Below are positions 36,245 through 48,056 of a stretch of DNA of 64,000 bases, piece after piece. The notes below the pieces were generated by a model. It saw only the letters and a list, made by a program, of their open reading frames with translations. It did not search any database and was not told the origin of the DNA. Source of the DNA: Cubamyces lactineus. Lineage: Eukaryota; Basidiomycota; Agaricomycetes; Polyporales; Polyporaceae. The stretch spans positions 1,426,001 through 1,490,000 of the forward strand of contig JACDTU010000003.1 in the NCBI GenBank assembly GCA_022376465.1, in the 5' to 3' direction. Numbering within the stretch: the stretch's first letter is position 1; every line of letters starts with the position of its first letter. The position numbers were made by a program, and so were the translations under genes.

Positions 36245-36895
36245 GGTGGTGGAGGCGAGAGAAGAAGAAGAGAGGCGCAGCACGCGCTCTGTCTGAGCTT
36301 AGCTGTCATGTTGGCGTCGAGTCGTTTCGTACCAACTTCCCATACACAGACGCGCCTCCGGCCGTTTGCGGAAGGTACGCTTACCGCTTCACTCTGCCAC
36401 ATCTGTCTCCTTTCAATGTCCTCTATTCCGTTCAGATACATTGCTACTCAAAATATATCCATGCACGCTCCGTCAGACACATTCCATGCAGCTCGCACAC
36501 GTAGGTTCGCATTTAATAACAGATCAGTGCAAAGAAGGTACCATATACGCTACCGCCGCCACGTGGCTGGCGTGGGCGAAATGCAAGGCGCCGGTGCCAC
36601 ATACGACCTTGCCTCGAACCAACTCGACCTGTTTGCCTTGTCCGTCGCGACTGCGCGGTGCTGCATTCTTCCCTCTTCACATCTTACCCACAATACAAGT
36701 CTAAAGCCTCCGTGACTGGTTGAGAACCAAGGACCGTCTAACGAGTGAGTGTTCCATTGCAAACCCTAGTGGGAGAACTGCAAGTTTCCTGACAAAACCC
36801 ATGCTTCTCAGTGTCAGCTCCATACCGACAGTGAGCCATTGTTCGACTGTCCTGTCGTGACTTGACGCCTATTGTGCTACGCGTTATGCAGGGAT
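36245..36895. other. Intergenic, divergent promoter
   Basis: Between the 5' ends of the INO80-F and GRIM-19 genes. No gene seen. Confidence 0.5.
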
Positions 36896-37553
36896 ATGCC
36901 TCCTCCCGGGGGTTTCGAGGCTATCAAATACAAGCGCAACCTGCCGCTGCGCGGACCGAGCGGCCTCGTTATTCTCGGCGGTGTCATGGCGGTCTGCGCC
37001 TATGGCTTCTATCGGGTCGGGAAGGGTAACCTTGAGAAGAGGTACGTGGAAACTTTGCGTTCATTTGGTCGGCCGGGCAGAGGTCAGGCGGTCGTTAAAC
37101 GTGGGCAGTTATGGGCCCGCCCAACGGGGAACGTGGCCTTCTCAGGATCCGACCGCGCGATGCGTCTTATCAGTGACAAATCTGGCTTGGGCACCGCGCC
37201 GTTCTCAGCGCGTACCGTACTGATGCGGCATTACTTCACAGGGAGCTCCAGAGGGAGAAGGTCTGGTCGCGCATTCACTTGGTCCCTCTTCTCCTTGCAG
37301 AGGGTGACCGTGACGCATACCGACGTCAGCAAGCGGCGCTTGAGCGCGAGAGGGAGATCATGAAGGATGTGCCGGGCTGGGAGGTCAGTACGATCTCGAA
37401 CGGGACGGCGATACAATGTTCGAGTTTGCTGATAACATGGTCTTCCGGGGTGGTTCCGTTCGGCTCTCGTCTGCGACGCGTACACGACAGCCTGGTAAAA
37501 GTGTCTACAACAATCCGAGCCACCGGTCTGCGGAGACGATCGTGGTTATATGA
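36896..37553 (+). CDS. NDUFA13: Complex I subunit B16.6 / GRIM-19
   Basis: Supernumerary complex I subunit needed for assembly, with one transmembrane helix spanning the inner membrane. Exons 36896-37041, 37242-37383 and 37491-37553 give 116 residues with consistent phases. MPPPGGFEAIKYKRNLPLRG is the family signature. GLVILGGVMAVCAYGFYRVG is the membrane helix. VWSRIHLVPLLLAEGDRDAY and ERE-IMKDVPGWE follow, then PGKSVYNNPSHRSAETIVVI and TGA 37551-37553. The first intron is 200 nt, long for this region. The ATG at 36896 is preferred because upstream in-frame codons are not ATG. Confidence 0.95.
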
Positions 37554-38536
37554 TGGTAGTTCGTTTTCCTTGTATCACGCCGTTGAGCAATCCGAATCAG
37601 CTGCAGATGATGAGCCACAGCTTCGAATCTTGTGGATGGATGATGAGAGACTCGTGGCCGGGGCTGTCAGAGGTGGCCGTGGCTTCGATCAGCCACCGCC
37701 TGGCCGTGAGGGTGAGAGGCACGGAAGGGGAGCTTGTGTCGTTTCCGCCGAGATGTCGTCAAGTTGGCATTGGCGTTGGACATGGGCCGGAGACGCCGGA
37801 CGGACGCCGGAGCACAATGGCGGAGGGACGCGCGCGGAGGTCCCGTCCGCTCCGCTGGTCCTCGATGCCCCGATTGGGTCGATGATGGGGCGTCCCGCCC
37901 TGCCTGCCTGATTAGGCAGTGCTTTAGGGCAAGTCCGGGAGGTGCGGCACGGTGAGTCGGTGTGACTGTGACTGCGGCGACGCGTCCGATCGAATTATTT
38001 CGCTGACAAGTCGCGCGCAGACAGGACAGATCTCTCTGGCAGCACGCCTGACACTGACAAACGCCATCCGGAAACGCCACGCTCGTCCTACCGCACGAAC
38101 GGCCGAGATTTCTGCTCGGAGCGCCACGTCTAGGTCTAGGGCACTTTGGGCGATAGCTGACGCACTCTCCCTCCGTCGGGCATCTGCATGTCACATTGCG
38201 TCCATCTCGAGAACACGGAGAGGAATCGGTCGTCGTCGAGTTACGAGTGGGATCACGAGGAGTCACCCCCGCGCACAGGTGAGCTTGCTTCTGCCGACGA
38301 CCCAGAATGACGCTTCCATATGTCCCGCTGCGTTCACAGGCGCACAGGCGAACCTGTCGAAACTGGAATATCCCATAATAGGCCCGCAATACGCCTCGGA
38401 AAGGCAACAAGCGCACTGGTCTGAAACTCTCCGGATTCCCGTGCGCTGACATCTAAACTAGATCTCTGCCCTCCAAATCCTGCTGATTCTCACCATCGAG
38501 TCAGCAAACGAGGTACCGAACACTACTTAATCCGCC
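37554..38536. other. Intergenic, HMG gene promoter
   Basis: A minus-strand ORF of 261 codons (37667-38452) starts at a non-ATG codon region and is Cys/Arg-rich without motif; not called. Probably a long promoter for the developmental HMG gene. Confidence 0.5.
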
Positions 38537-40703
38537 ATGGCTCAAATACCGCGCTTTCGAAGACTGCCATCACTTTACAACATACCCCCGCTTTTCAGAC
38601 CATTCCTGGCCCGCCCCAGACGCTGGTTTCCCACCCCCGCGCCTTCTCCGCCAACCTACGCGTCCCCGCCTGCGCCATCCCATATAAGGCCCCGTCCATT
38701 TCCTCCGCAACTACGCATCCTCCCTACTTCCTCGACTCCCCTAATGCCCGCGTCTCCCTTCTACCACCGCGACGACGATCGCGACGAGACGTCTATCACC
38801 CTCGCAGCGTCGGACATGTCCCTTAGAGACCACTCACCCATGTTCGCCTTCGACGACCCTGTCCACTACGACCCCATGACTTCTGACTCTGACGCGATGA
38901 TCTTTGGCATCGAGCTCGACGACGCGCTCAACCATGAGAGCAAGTCGCCGTTGTCATGGGATGCGCACTACGCGAACTTCACGACGTCATCTATTCCCTT
39001 CCCCGGCTCGCCCGACTCTATCACTAGCCAGCTCGAGCCTGTGGCTAATGGCCACACCCGCCGCTTCGACTCGACGTTCTCCAACAGTTCGTCCAACTAC
39101 TACCCGCCATCGACGCCAGAGTTTAGTGAGTCTGCGCTGTACTCGAATTGGATCACCGACCCCGACGCATCACGCACCACGTCTGTCCCAATTCCAATTC
39201 CCGGTGGCCATGCGCAGTCACCGCAGCTGTCGTCATCGTTCGCCGCTTTCAGTGAGAACTCGTCCATCTTTCCCGACGTTACGCCCTACTCGCCCACGAC
39301 GGCCTACGCCGCACTACAGCCGCTTCCGCTCTCACCTCCCGACGACGCCATGATGGCGGACCAGGTCCGAACCGAGCTGTCCGGTACAGCCTCACCACCC
39401 GCGAACCTCTTCGCCGACGCCGGGGCACCCTCTTGGGCTTCGCAACTGTGGGCTGCTCAGTCGACGCTGCCTTCTCCCGGAGGTCCGGTGCCTATCGGAC
39501 CCCTATCTACAGAAGATAACTTCGCCACTCAAAGGCAGCGGGTTCCTGTGCGAAGAGGCACCCCAGTCACACAACTGTTCCAGTCTTCTAGCGCTCCTTC
39601 TCCATCCCACGCTCGCCCGCCGTTCATCCACTCGCGGCCGTACAGCACCAGGCGGTCAGAGTCCATCAGCGAACACGATGATCGCGACGCCACTGTTCGG
39701 AGGAAGAAGCGGCCTGTGGAGGAGGGAGAAGTCCAGCCGCGAGTGAAACGCTCAGAGTCCCGTAAGTTTGTCCCGCGCAGTGGGCTCCCCAGATGATACG
39801 CACACGTGATACTGACACGTCAATGCAGCTCCCCTCAAGTCGACGCTTCGCCCGCCCAAACTGGCGCCCTCGGCGTGGCAGCTGTATTTCACCGATTGGA
39901 TCCAGCGGCACCAGGCTTCCAGTTCCAAGAAGCTCAACGTTGCGCAGGCGGCTAAAGAGGCCGGCCAGGAGTACGCAAAGCTCTCTCCCGAGGAGAAAGA
40001 GGTACGTGTCTTCTCATGCTGATGCTCGGATAGATTGTGACTGATACCTTCACTTGCTCCAGCCGTACAGACGTCGTTCCCAGAAAGCCAAGGAAGAGCG
40101 TGAGGAAGAACTCAAAGCGTATATGCGCACCCTCACCCCGGATGACATCAAGCGCGAGAACGCCTACCGGACTGCGCAGCGCAAGGCAGGGAAGTCGCGC
40201 AAGGGGAACCTCAAGGACCCGAACGCCCCGAAGAAACCGCTCAGCGCATACTTCATGTTCCTGCAGCGCATTCGGTCGGATCCGGAGCTGGTCAAGGAGG
40301 TCTTCGGTGACGAGACCGAGACAACGAAGCAGAGCGTCTTGGCTGCGGGCAAGTGGCGCTCGATGACTGATGAACAGCGCAAGGTGAGCTAGTGCGACGC
40401 CGCCAACGTTTCGACTAGTGCTGATCCACTGCATCATAGCCCTTCCTGGCTCAGGCCGAACAGGAGAAGCTTGAGTACGAGGCGGCGCGTAAGGCGTATG
40501 AGGAGGGCCAGGACGCCGCCACCGGCTTCGGCACCAGCATCAACTTCAGCATCCTCCCTGGTGGCCCCATCAATCTCATGCCAATCCCGCGCAATACCCC
40601 GCATCCTCTCAAGCAAGAGGCGCTGAGCTCAGAGAGTGAGAGTGATGACTTCATGACCGACGACGGTGCCGAACATACCCTTGCTTCTCCTCGGCGCCGT
40701 TGA
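38537..40703 (+). CDS. Two-HMG-box nuclear protein
   Basis: Probable DNA-bending transcription regulator. ATG 38537: MAQIPRFRRLPSLYNIPPLF. The first 400 or so residues are disordered and Ser/Pro-rich, ending in a basic patch RRKKRPVEEGEVQPRVKR (likely nuclear signal). Box 1 is split by introns: PKLAPSAWQLYFTDWIQRHQ and KLNVAQAAKEAGQEYAKLSP. Box 2 begins DPNAPKKPLSAYFMFLQRIR, then AAGKWRSMTDEQRK and, after an intron, PFLAQAEQEKLEYEAARKAY. The C-terminus is acidic (SSESESDDFMTDDG), ending at TGA 40701-40703. The layout resembles Coprinopsis exp1, an HMG protein required for cap expansion; orthology is my inference and needs a tree. Introns are short and canonical. Confidence 0.9.
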
Positions 40704-41031
40704 GATGCCCCTTGTTCGCTTTCGTTCATACAGTTCTGGGACACTCGCCATTCGCTGGCGGACACGCGTGATACGAACGATATCCGTCTTCGTTTCCCCT
40801 CCTGCTCGAGGTTCTATGGCGGCGCGCCGCGTTTATCCGTATGTCATCCTTTACCCGTTATCTCCTGCTCCGTTCACTGTACTTATGACCATGACGGACT
40901 TCCAATCTTGCATTGCTGTATACCACCACCGCTCCCACATGCTGTATTCATAGTTTGTCATTGTCCTCCCCGCTACGCATATACGTGACGACCTTTTACG
41001 ACGATTCCCCCAGAACCCCTCGTATGCTACC
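40704..41031. other. Intergenic, convergent 3' ends
   Basis: 3' regions of the HMG and GNAT genes. Nothing else seen. Confidence 0.5.
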
Positions 41032-41772
41032 TTAATCCGATAGCGACAAGCGGGCGACCATCTTCTGATGAGGAGCACCGTCTTCATCGAACTCCTCACC
41101 CTGTAGATTACATGCAGATGAACAATACATTCGTCATCTCATACTCTTGGGTCATGGGCGTGGCGCGAAGAACATACCTCTGGGACGTAGCCAAATCTGT
41201 CGCATCACGAGTATCAGATACATGTGTAGCGGTGCGGCAGAGCCGCAAGAAGAGCCACAGCGCAAGGACGCACTTGCCATAAAACTCCTTGACCGGGATC
41301 TGTGAGTGCGCGACGACACTGACGGAACCCGAATCCGCGAGGCCGGAAGCCCTCGCATCGGCTTTGACCCAGTCGTGCAAGGACTGGACGAGTGCTCGCC
41401 CGAAGCGGAATTTCCGATAGTCCTTGAGAACGGCCAGACGGGTCAGCTTGTAATAGTTCTTCATTTTCACGCAGCGGATGGTGCCGATTGGCTTGAGAGA
41501 AGGCACCAGGCGGAGCAGGATATGGGTCGCTTCCTCATCATACCTAGCGGGCAGGATGACGGAGGAAGAAAGGCCCAAGGTTGAGGACACGCGGGCAACG
41601 AGCAGGAAGCCTAGCAGGGAACGAACTCATCGATCTCGGTGTCGAGAGGGAAGCCCTGCTCGTGGTGGAAGACATCTATGCGGACGTCGTAGCATTGCTG
41701 CTTGAGCTCGTCGCGGCCTGGCTGGCCGGGTGCGGGAACAGTGACGATTTCGTGCGCTGGAGCAGAGGACAT
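41032..41772 (-). CDS. GNAT family N-acetyltransferase
   Basis: Acetyl-CoA-dependent acyltransferase with unknown substrate. ATG 41772: MSSAPAHEIVTVPAPGQPGR, then YDVRIDVFHHEQGFPLDTEI and DEF. An intron with acceptor after GATGAG (phase 0) leads to EATHILLRLVPSLKPIGTIR and KLTRLAVLKDYRKFRFGRAL, where RKFRFGRAL is the acetyl-CoA pyrophosphate-binding loop. VVAHSQIPVKEFYGK follows, then two short exons give FGYVPEGEEFDEDGAPHQKM and VARLSLSD, stop TAA 41032-41034. About 190 residues. The pattern FYxKxGFxxxGxxFxExGxPHxxM is typical of ElaA/YjcF-like fungal GNATs. Head-to-head with the PPR gene. Confidence 0.9.
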
Positions 41773-42174
41773 TTATTATTTTCAATCACGCGCGCGCACA
41801 GCGGGGTGGACGACGAGGAGAAGGCGGGAGGCAGCGGTCGGGGTGCGTTCCTAGTTCGAGGTGCGCGAAGCTGATGATGGCGACCTATAGAGGGTTATAA
41901 GCGCAGGTAAGAAAACGATCTAGGACGGGCGGGCGGCGCCTAGACTGCCTAACACGGAGGGCCGGCAAATGCCGCGCAGCTTCTTTCTGGGCCCAGTGCT
42001 CTGCTGAGGTAGACGTCTCCAACTTTTGTATGTCCTCCCTCGCTGCACATTCTCTACCCTGCCTCTGCCGGCTCTCTCAGGTGTGCATACAGCCAGGCTT
42101 TGCTATCTAGCGCAACGTGCTCACTGCCTTTTGCAAAAGGGTACTTTCCACCACTCGTCTCGGCGAGTGCGGTG
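41773..42174. other. Bidirectional promoter region
   Basis: 402 nt between the divergent GNAT and PPR start codons. The PPR frame is open back to about 42100 without another ATG. Confidence 0.5.
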
Positions 42175-45100
42175 ATGTTGGAACCTCTCGCCGCGACTGT
42201 GCTCCACTCCGTCCTCCCAACTCGTCCTCTCGCCGCCCACTTCTTCACTTCAAAGTCTGCGTTTGGCATGGCAGTTAGAACAGCCCTACCACACGACTTC
42301 TTCACGCCACATGCGTCAGGCTCTGGTGCCAAGGCGAAGGGCAAAGGGAGGGCTCTGCCGGAGCATGAGCATGGTACGTGTAGCCGTAGCTCGACCGGGA
42401 GCGTTACGGGTGGTGTAGGGGCTCCCTATGGTGAGTTCTATCTTCTTCCTGGATACAATGAACCATGACTGATGGCCATCGACGCTCCAGGTCCGACAGC
42501 TTTGTCGTCAGCAAAGACTCTCTCTCCTCGTCACCGGAGTCGTCGAATACCAGGGTACAAGTGCATTTCTCTGGGAAGCACTAGTCATATACCCTCGTTA
42601 CGCACATGGACAAGGCAGGTCTACGTAGCCCAGCGTCGACATGCGTCTAGTAGAGCAGCAACGGCAACAGCGGAAGCACCTCGACGCGACAAGCCAAGAC
42701 AGGACGTCCGGTTGCAGACTTTCAACGACATCGTTCGAGGCCGCAGCGACACCATTTCTCCGGAGGACGCCTGGCAGGCATTTCACTCTATATGGCACGA
42801 GTACGACCAGCCGCCTGGACCTCCAACCGCTACGCTTGCTTTCCTTGGGCATGTCATAGAGTCTGTTGTGCGGGGCGACGACGGGCCCTTGTCACAAGAC
42901 CTGCTACAACGGTGGGGAAAACGTGTTGAGGCAGCTCTCCACCATGTTGACCCTGGCATCCAAGACATGCCTGGAAATCGTGTCCGTTACCGGTGGAACG
43001 CGCTCTTCCTCCAGGCCATGGCCTTGCTTGGGAAGTTCGACGAGGCAGAGCACGCTTACGTCGTACTATTCCATCACACCGACCCGGCACAAAAGGTATC
43101 GCAGCGGACCAAGGTGTTGCAGGCTTACACTGTACTGCTTCATGCGGTGCGTAGCTACCGCGGAGCTCGTGCTGTCCTCGATCTGCTCGTAGAGCATGCT
43201 TGGCTCAACAAGTACCTCGTCAAGTTGCCTCCATCGGATTCTCTGGCTATTCCTGCTGCTCGGCTCTTCGAAGTAGCAATGTCTATTCTCTCTAGCATCG
43301 CGGATCCCGTTCGGTGCCTCGATGAGTCGCTTCAGGTCTTCTCCAAAGGGAGGCTATCGGCTATGGGATCACTCCTCGTCTTGTCAGCCGTGCACACAGG
43401 CAATAACCTTCTCGCTCTTGTGGAGTTCATACTGGACCACTCCATTCCTCTGCCCGATCGAGTCGTCTACATTGCCGCGAAGAAACTAGCCAGACTCAAC
43501 TCCCATGATGCTGCCAGCAAGCTCCTCGGGACATTGTCCCCTACGCTACCCTATACTTCCCGCCTGCGTCCCGATTGGCACTCGACTGCCCTGTTCTTGG
43601 CCTCTCGGAAAGGAAGCACGGACGAGGCGGACAAGTACTTCAATATCCTATCTAAGGACAGAAGGCTGAGTCCAAGCGACGGAGCAACCTACCTGCAGGC
43701 CTATGCCGTTGCAGGTAAGCCCCACCGAGTCGTAGAGCTTTTCAACAACCTCTTCCCCCTACGACACCACTCTCAATCAAGACGACCTCGTCCTAATATC
43801 GTACATTATACCATCGTCATATACGCTCATGCGCAGGCCGGCGACCTCGATGGCGTTAATCTCTGGCTTGGGAAATTATCTCATGCTGGCATCCACCCAG
43901 ACTTGCACGTCTACAGTATCATCTTGCAAGCCTTTGCCTCTCGCGGAGACGTGGAATCGATGATCTCCATCCTCGACCAGATGCGCGAAGCCGGTGTCAA
44001 CCCCTCCCTCGTCATTTACACCACCCTCATCTCCATACTCGCTGAACGGCAAGACCCCATGGCGGCGGAGCGCATCTACAAGCGCGCAATTGACTCTGGC
44101 GTTGTCCCCGATAGGATTATGGTCACTGCGGTCATGAACGCTCACGTCGAGGCTGGCTCGTGGCATGGTGTCATCCGCGCATTCGATTACCTCAATACAC
44201 CTGGACGTCCTGGCGCCGTCGTCTCTATCGAAGTCTTCAACACGCTCATGAAGGCTTACGTCCTCATCGGTGCTCCTTTTCGTGTCGTTGCCAACTTGTT
44301 CCGCCAGCTCCAGAAGGCCCATTTGCGTCCCGATGCTCGAACCTTTGCTCTCCTGATCCAGTCGGCATGCGACAATGGATTCATGGAGATTGCGGAGGAT
44401 CTGTACAACGAGATGGAACGGCTCTCGACGGAGGACAAGCAAACTTCGCTTGCACCGAACGCGTACGCTATGACAATCCTCATGAACGGCTACCTCCGGA
44501 CGGGCCGGCGGTTGAAGGCGAAGGGCGTTCTCGATCGCATGAAAGAACGAGGGCTGCAGCCTAACGCAGTCACCTACGCCGCCATCTTGAAGGCCTATAG
44601 CGACCCGACAGCTCAGGATGGCATGAAAGTCGCGGAGAACCTCCTGCAGTCACTCATGAAACCAGGCAGCCCGCGACCCTGGCTTCAGCTCGAACGCGGA
44701 CGGATTCTCTCACTTGAGACCATCTACCGGCCTCTGCTCAACGCTTACAACAAGCAGGAGTCGGTGTATGACGTCGAACGTCTCCACCAGGAACTGATGG
44801 AGGCAGGAGGGGAACCCACACTGGGGACGCTGACGGCCCTTCTCGACGTGCATCGTCGCACCGGCAATATCGAGGCTGTACGGATGATCTGGCCAGATAT
44901 TCATCGTCTCGCACACGAATACATGCGTCTTAACGCGATGCTCAGCTCAGAGGGGACCGAAACGCAGAATCTCAGAGGGCACGGCGTCATCATGTGCGTC
45001 CCGCTATCCATCTACGTGGATGCTCTCTCAGCCGCCGGCGAGCATGCCGAGGTCGCGCGCGTGTGGAAGGCGCTCAAGGACGAGGGGCTCAGCTTCGACT

Positions 45101-45729
45101 CGCACAACTGGAACCACCTGGTCACCGCTCTGGTCCGCGCGGGCGAGCTGCACCGTGCGTTTGACATCGTCGAGAACGTCATTCTCAAGTACCAGGCGCA
45201 GGCGCGCCGCCAGCATGGCCGAGAACGCGATCTACAGCCGTCGTCACCGCTTGTCCTCGACCTCCCCCCGCCTGAGGAGGGCGATCTACCCCCGCCTCGG
45301 CCAGAAGCCCCGCTCCACGATGCTGCGCGCAGAACCGTTGCGACTGAGCGTTCGACGAAGCGCCTGCGGAACTTTACCACCCTGGAAGAGAAGGGCTCGC
45401 AAGACTTCGCGCACCCCTTGCACCTGCTCCAGCAGCTCTCACCGCTGTGGAACACCTGGCGACCGCACGGCGCCACGCTCACGCTGCTAGGACGGGTGCT
45501 TGACCATCTCCGGTCAGGCAAGCTAGTCCAGCCGGTACGACCGAACGCGGACGTAGCGTTTGAGCAGGCGGCTCTCGATGAAGAGGAGATCAGGCGAAAT
45601 ACGGAGGCAGCGGGGTTGGTGTTGGGCAGGATCTATGATGCGTTCCCCCGGACGGTACAACTCATACAGGAGTACGAGCTCATGAAGCGCTCTTCGCAGC
45701 GCGGAATGCCAGCAGAGGATAGCTCGTAA
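42175..45729 (+). CDS. Pentatricopeptide repeat protein, probably mitochondrial
   Basis: Large PPR protein, 1164 residues from exons 42175-42430 and 42491-45729. PPR proteins bind organellar RNA; fungal ones of this size include the COX1 translation activator Pet309/CYA-5, which this could be, but I cannot prove orthology. The N-terminus (MLEPLAATVLHSVLPTRPLA, Arg and Ser-rich, no acid) looks like a mitochondrial presequence. Many 35-residue repeats follow, for example VHYTIVIYAHAQAGDLDGVN, VYSIILQAFASRGDVESMIS, YAMTILMNGYLRTGRRLKAK and VTYAAILKAYSDP. Without the 60-nt intron, translation from ATG 42472 would lack the leader. The C-terminal part has a proline-rich linker (near 45240-45310) and a non-repeat tail. 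Stop TAA 45727-45729. Confidence 0.93.
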
Positions 45730-45910
45730 TTCAAGAGATAGCCAGATTACATTGTGTGTGCGCGCGATAACTAATAACTCAAGCAAAAAAACAACAGCGA
45801 GAGAAACAGGAGGCAAGCATACGGGCCCGTGGCCAGGAGCAAAGGCTGGGATCTCTAAATTTACAATCGGTGGGGACTGCTGCGACCGTGTGTGACGCGC
45901 TCTTCTCTCA

Positions 45911-48056
45911 TCATGCTTCGTCGGACTCGTCCCCCGAGCCGTCTGAACCATCGCGCCTCCGCTTGCGTCCCTGCTTGTTGGACCCGTTGCGGTTCCGCTG
46001 CCGTCGCATCGGTCAGTCTCAGAAGATGTAGTGGCGCAATTATACTCATGACGCACCAGAGGGAGTTTCTGGCCCTGGTTGCCCAGAGCGATGGATAAGG
46101 CGGTGGTATCTGTATAGCAAGCCTGCGTCAATTCCTGCTCTTCCGAGGACGGGCACCCCGCCGCGGCGGGACGAAAAAGGGCGTACCTGGAACACCAGGG
46201 AAGCGCTTTGCGGAGAACACGACAAAAGGCTCCGTGAAAGTTTGAGCGAGGACAGGTGACGCGTCGGTATGAACGCAAGGCGCCCGTGGCTCTGGTGCCG
46301 GCGGACTAGGGGCGTAGGGGTCAGACAAGGGCGTTCCGTATGTGTACATTCAGTTGTGGATGGCTGGGACACTCACGCGCCGACGTTCATCAACCGAAGC
46401 CTTAGACGGAAGGTGCCTACACATCAGGAAAGGGTCGGTGTTACACAAGGTTCACGATAACGGGCACTAGTGCGCATATGGAGTTCGAGGAATGAAGGGG
46501 CTTACCTTCTGTCCTGATTGACAGGTCTTGGAAGAGGAAGAACACCCCGGGCTTACGGTGCTCGTCGAGAAGACGGCAGGCGTTTGCGGCGAGCGGTCCG
46601 ACTAGGGTCCGGGTATATGTGTGACGAGGCAAAGGGGGGATGGTCGAGGGCGGTGTGGGCTCCTGGTAGGACGAACCCTGATGATATTGTGATTGAGTTT
46701 GCTGCTGATGCTGCTGCTGTGCGTAGGACGCAGACGCGTACATCGACGAGTCGATCTGCTGCGTCGGACTTGTCTGTACGGGCGTATACGGCTCCTGGGA
46801 ATAGCGCGCTTGTTGCGGATACGCCTCCGAGGTCCCGCCCGGCGCGACGCTGCCGTAAGCACTCTCGCGCGGATCGGCGTTCGAGGCGGTAGAGGCGGGT
46901 GGAATTGCATGAGCGTCCACGCCCGAGTAAGCGGATCCTTGCTGGGGCCAAGTCCGGTAGTCGACGTTGCCCTGGTCCTCCCGAACAGGCGCTTGGATTT
47001 GCCAATCCTGTGAGGCGTTTGATCCCGTCTGCGCGGGCGCGCCGTACTCGGCCGCTGGGGTGGCTTCAGGGTTCGATGGGGGCGTACTGCGATTAACGGA
47101 GGGCAGTGCGGGTGGTCCGTAGGACTGAGTCCGATCGACAGTTGCGCTCGATGGGGAATAGGCCCAGGAAGGTGCGCTAGAGTCGGTCTGCGACGCATAG
47201 GGGTGCACAGGCTGGAAAGAGTTTGATTCAGAGACAGGCGCAGACTGTGCTGGGAAGGGGTATCCTTGTGGGGAATAGTTCGCATTTGAAGGCTGCATGT
47301 AAGGTGTCATTCCAGTGGATGATTGCTGAGGAGCGTTCCTCTCAACGCGACACAGAGGCGCGAGGACAACCGGAACGTACCTGTGAATATTGGGCGGCGT
47401 TTGGTGTAGGCGCTGCGGGCGCCGGACTCTGACGGCCAGAGCGCTGCTGACCGGAGGAAGTGTTTGCTGCCGTGGTCGCTCGCCTTTTATTCTTAGGGGT
47501 ATTTGCAGGTACGTAACGATCCGCAGAAGTGGGATGCAGCACCAAGTTCATCTCGTGTTTTCCGTCGGCAGACCATAGGTCGACCGTCACCAGGAAGAAG
47601 GAGCAGTCAATTTCACTGTTGAAGTAATGGCCGCAGTGTGAGAAGGCCCGCAAGAACAATGACGCAACGGTACACATACTCAACGTCTACGAGGCTGCCA
47701 TCCTCTCTCCGGACTATCATCTTAGCTACAGCAGCAGGGGCTAAGGGTCGCCGATCCTTCGGAATCGAGCCGTTAAACGACGCGACACGGAGATTGAGAA
47801 AGCGCTCATACTTTGTCACCGAAGCCGCACATTCGAGCTCTGATAGGATGCTGGACGACCTCCAAGGAGTAATGCCTGTACCGAGACAGCGCAGTGGGTA
47901 TTGATGGTTATCAGCCATGGTCAGGAAGCGGAAGGAATATAGTACTAACTTGCGTCCAGACCATTGGCCCCAACTTTCTGGACCGTCGCTAGCTGTGGTT
48001 TGCCGCCCGGGGGCTGCGGAGCTACTCCCGACACGAGCGTTCGTTTTCTGGATCAT
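45911..48056 (-). CDS. velB: Velvet-domain regulator, VelB-like with split domain
   Basis: Fungal NF-kB-like DNA-binding regulator of development and secondary metabolism. ATG 48056: MIQKTNARVGSSSAAPGRQT. Short exons then encode the velvet signature KHYSLEVVQHPIRARMCGFG DKDRRPLAPAAVAKMIV. The next exons give EIDCSFFLVTVDLWSADGKH and EMNLVLHP. The domain is then interrupted by about 290 residues rich in Ser, Gln, Pro and Tyr, resuming with TRTLVGPLAANACRLLDEHR and GVFFLFQDLSIRTEGTFRLR, then VFSAKRFPGVP and TTALSIALGNQGQKLPL. The final exon is basic-acidic (NKQGRKRRRDGSDGSGDESD, a likely nuclear signal), stop TGA 45911-45913. A domain split by a disordered insert is the VelB arrangement, so I prefer VelB over VosA; the KDRRP region alone would fit either. 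Confidence 0.88.

Noticed and set aside
37667..38452. 261-codon minus-strand open frame
   Set aside because: Cys/Arg-rich random-looking composition, no motif, no splice partner; lies where a promoter is expected.
38537..40703. HMG gene as a mating-type gene
   Set aside because: Basidiomycete mating loci use homeodomain and pheromone/receptor genes; no such neighbours here, and this protein has two HMG boxes.
42472..45729. PPR gene starting at ATG 42472
   Set aside because: The upstream exon from 42175 joins in phase through a canonical intron and supplies a mitochondrial leader.
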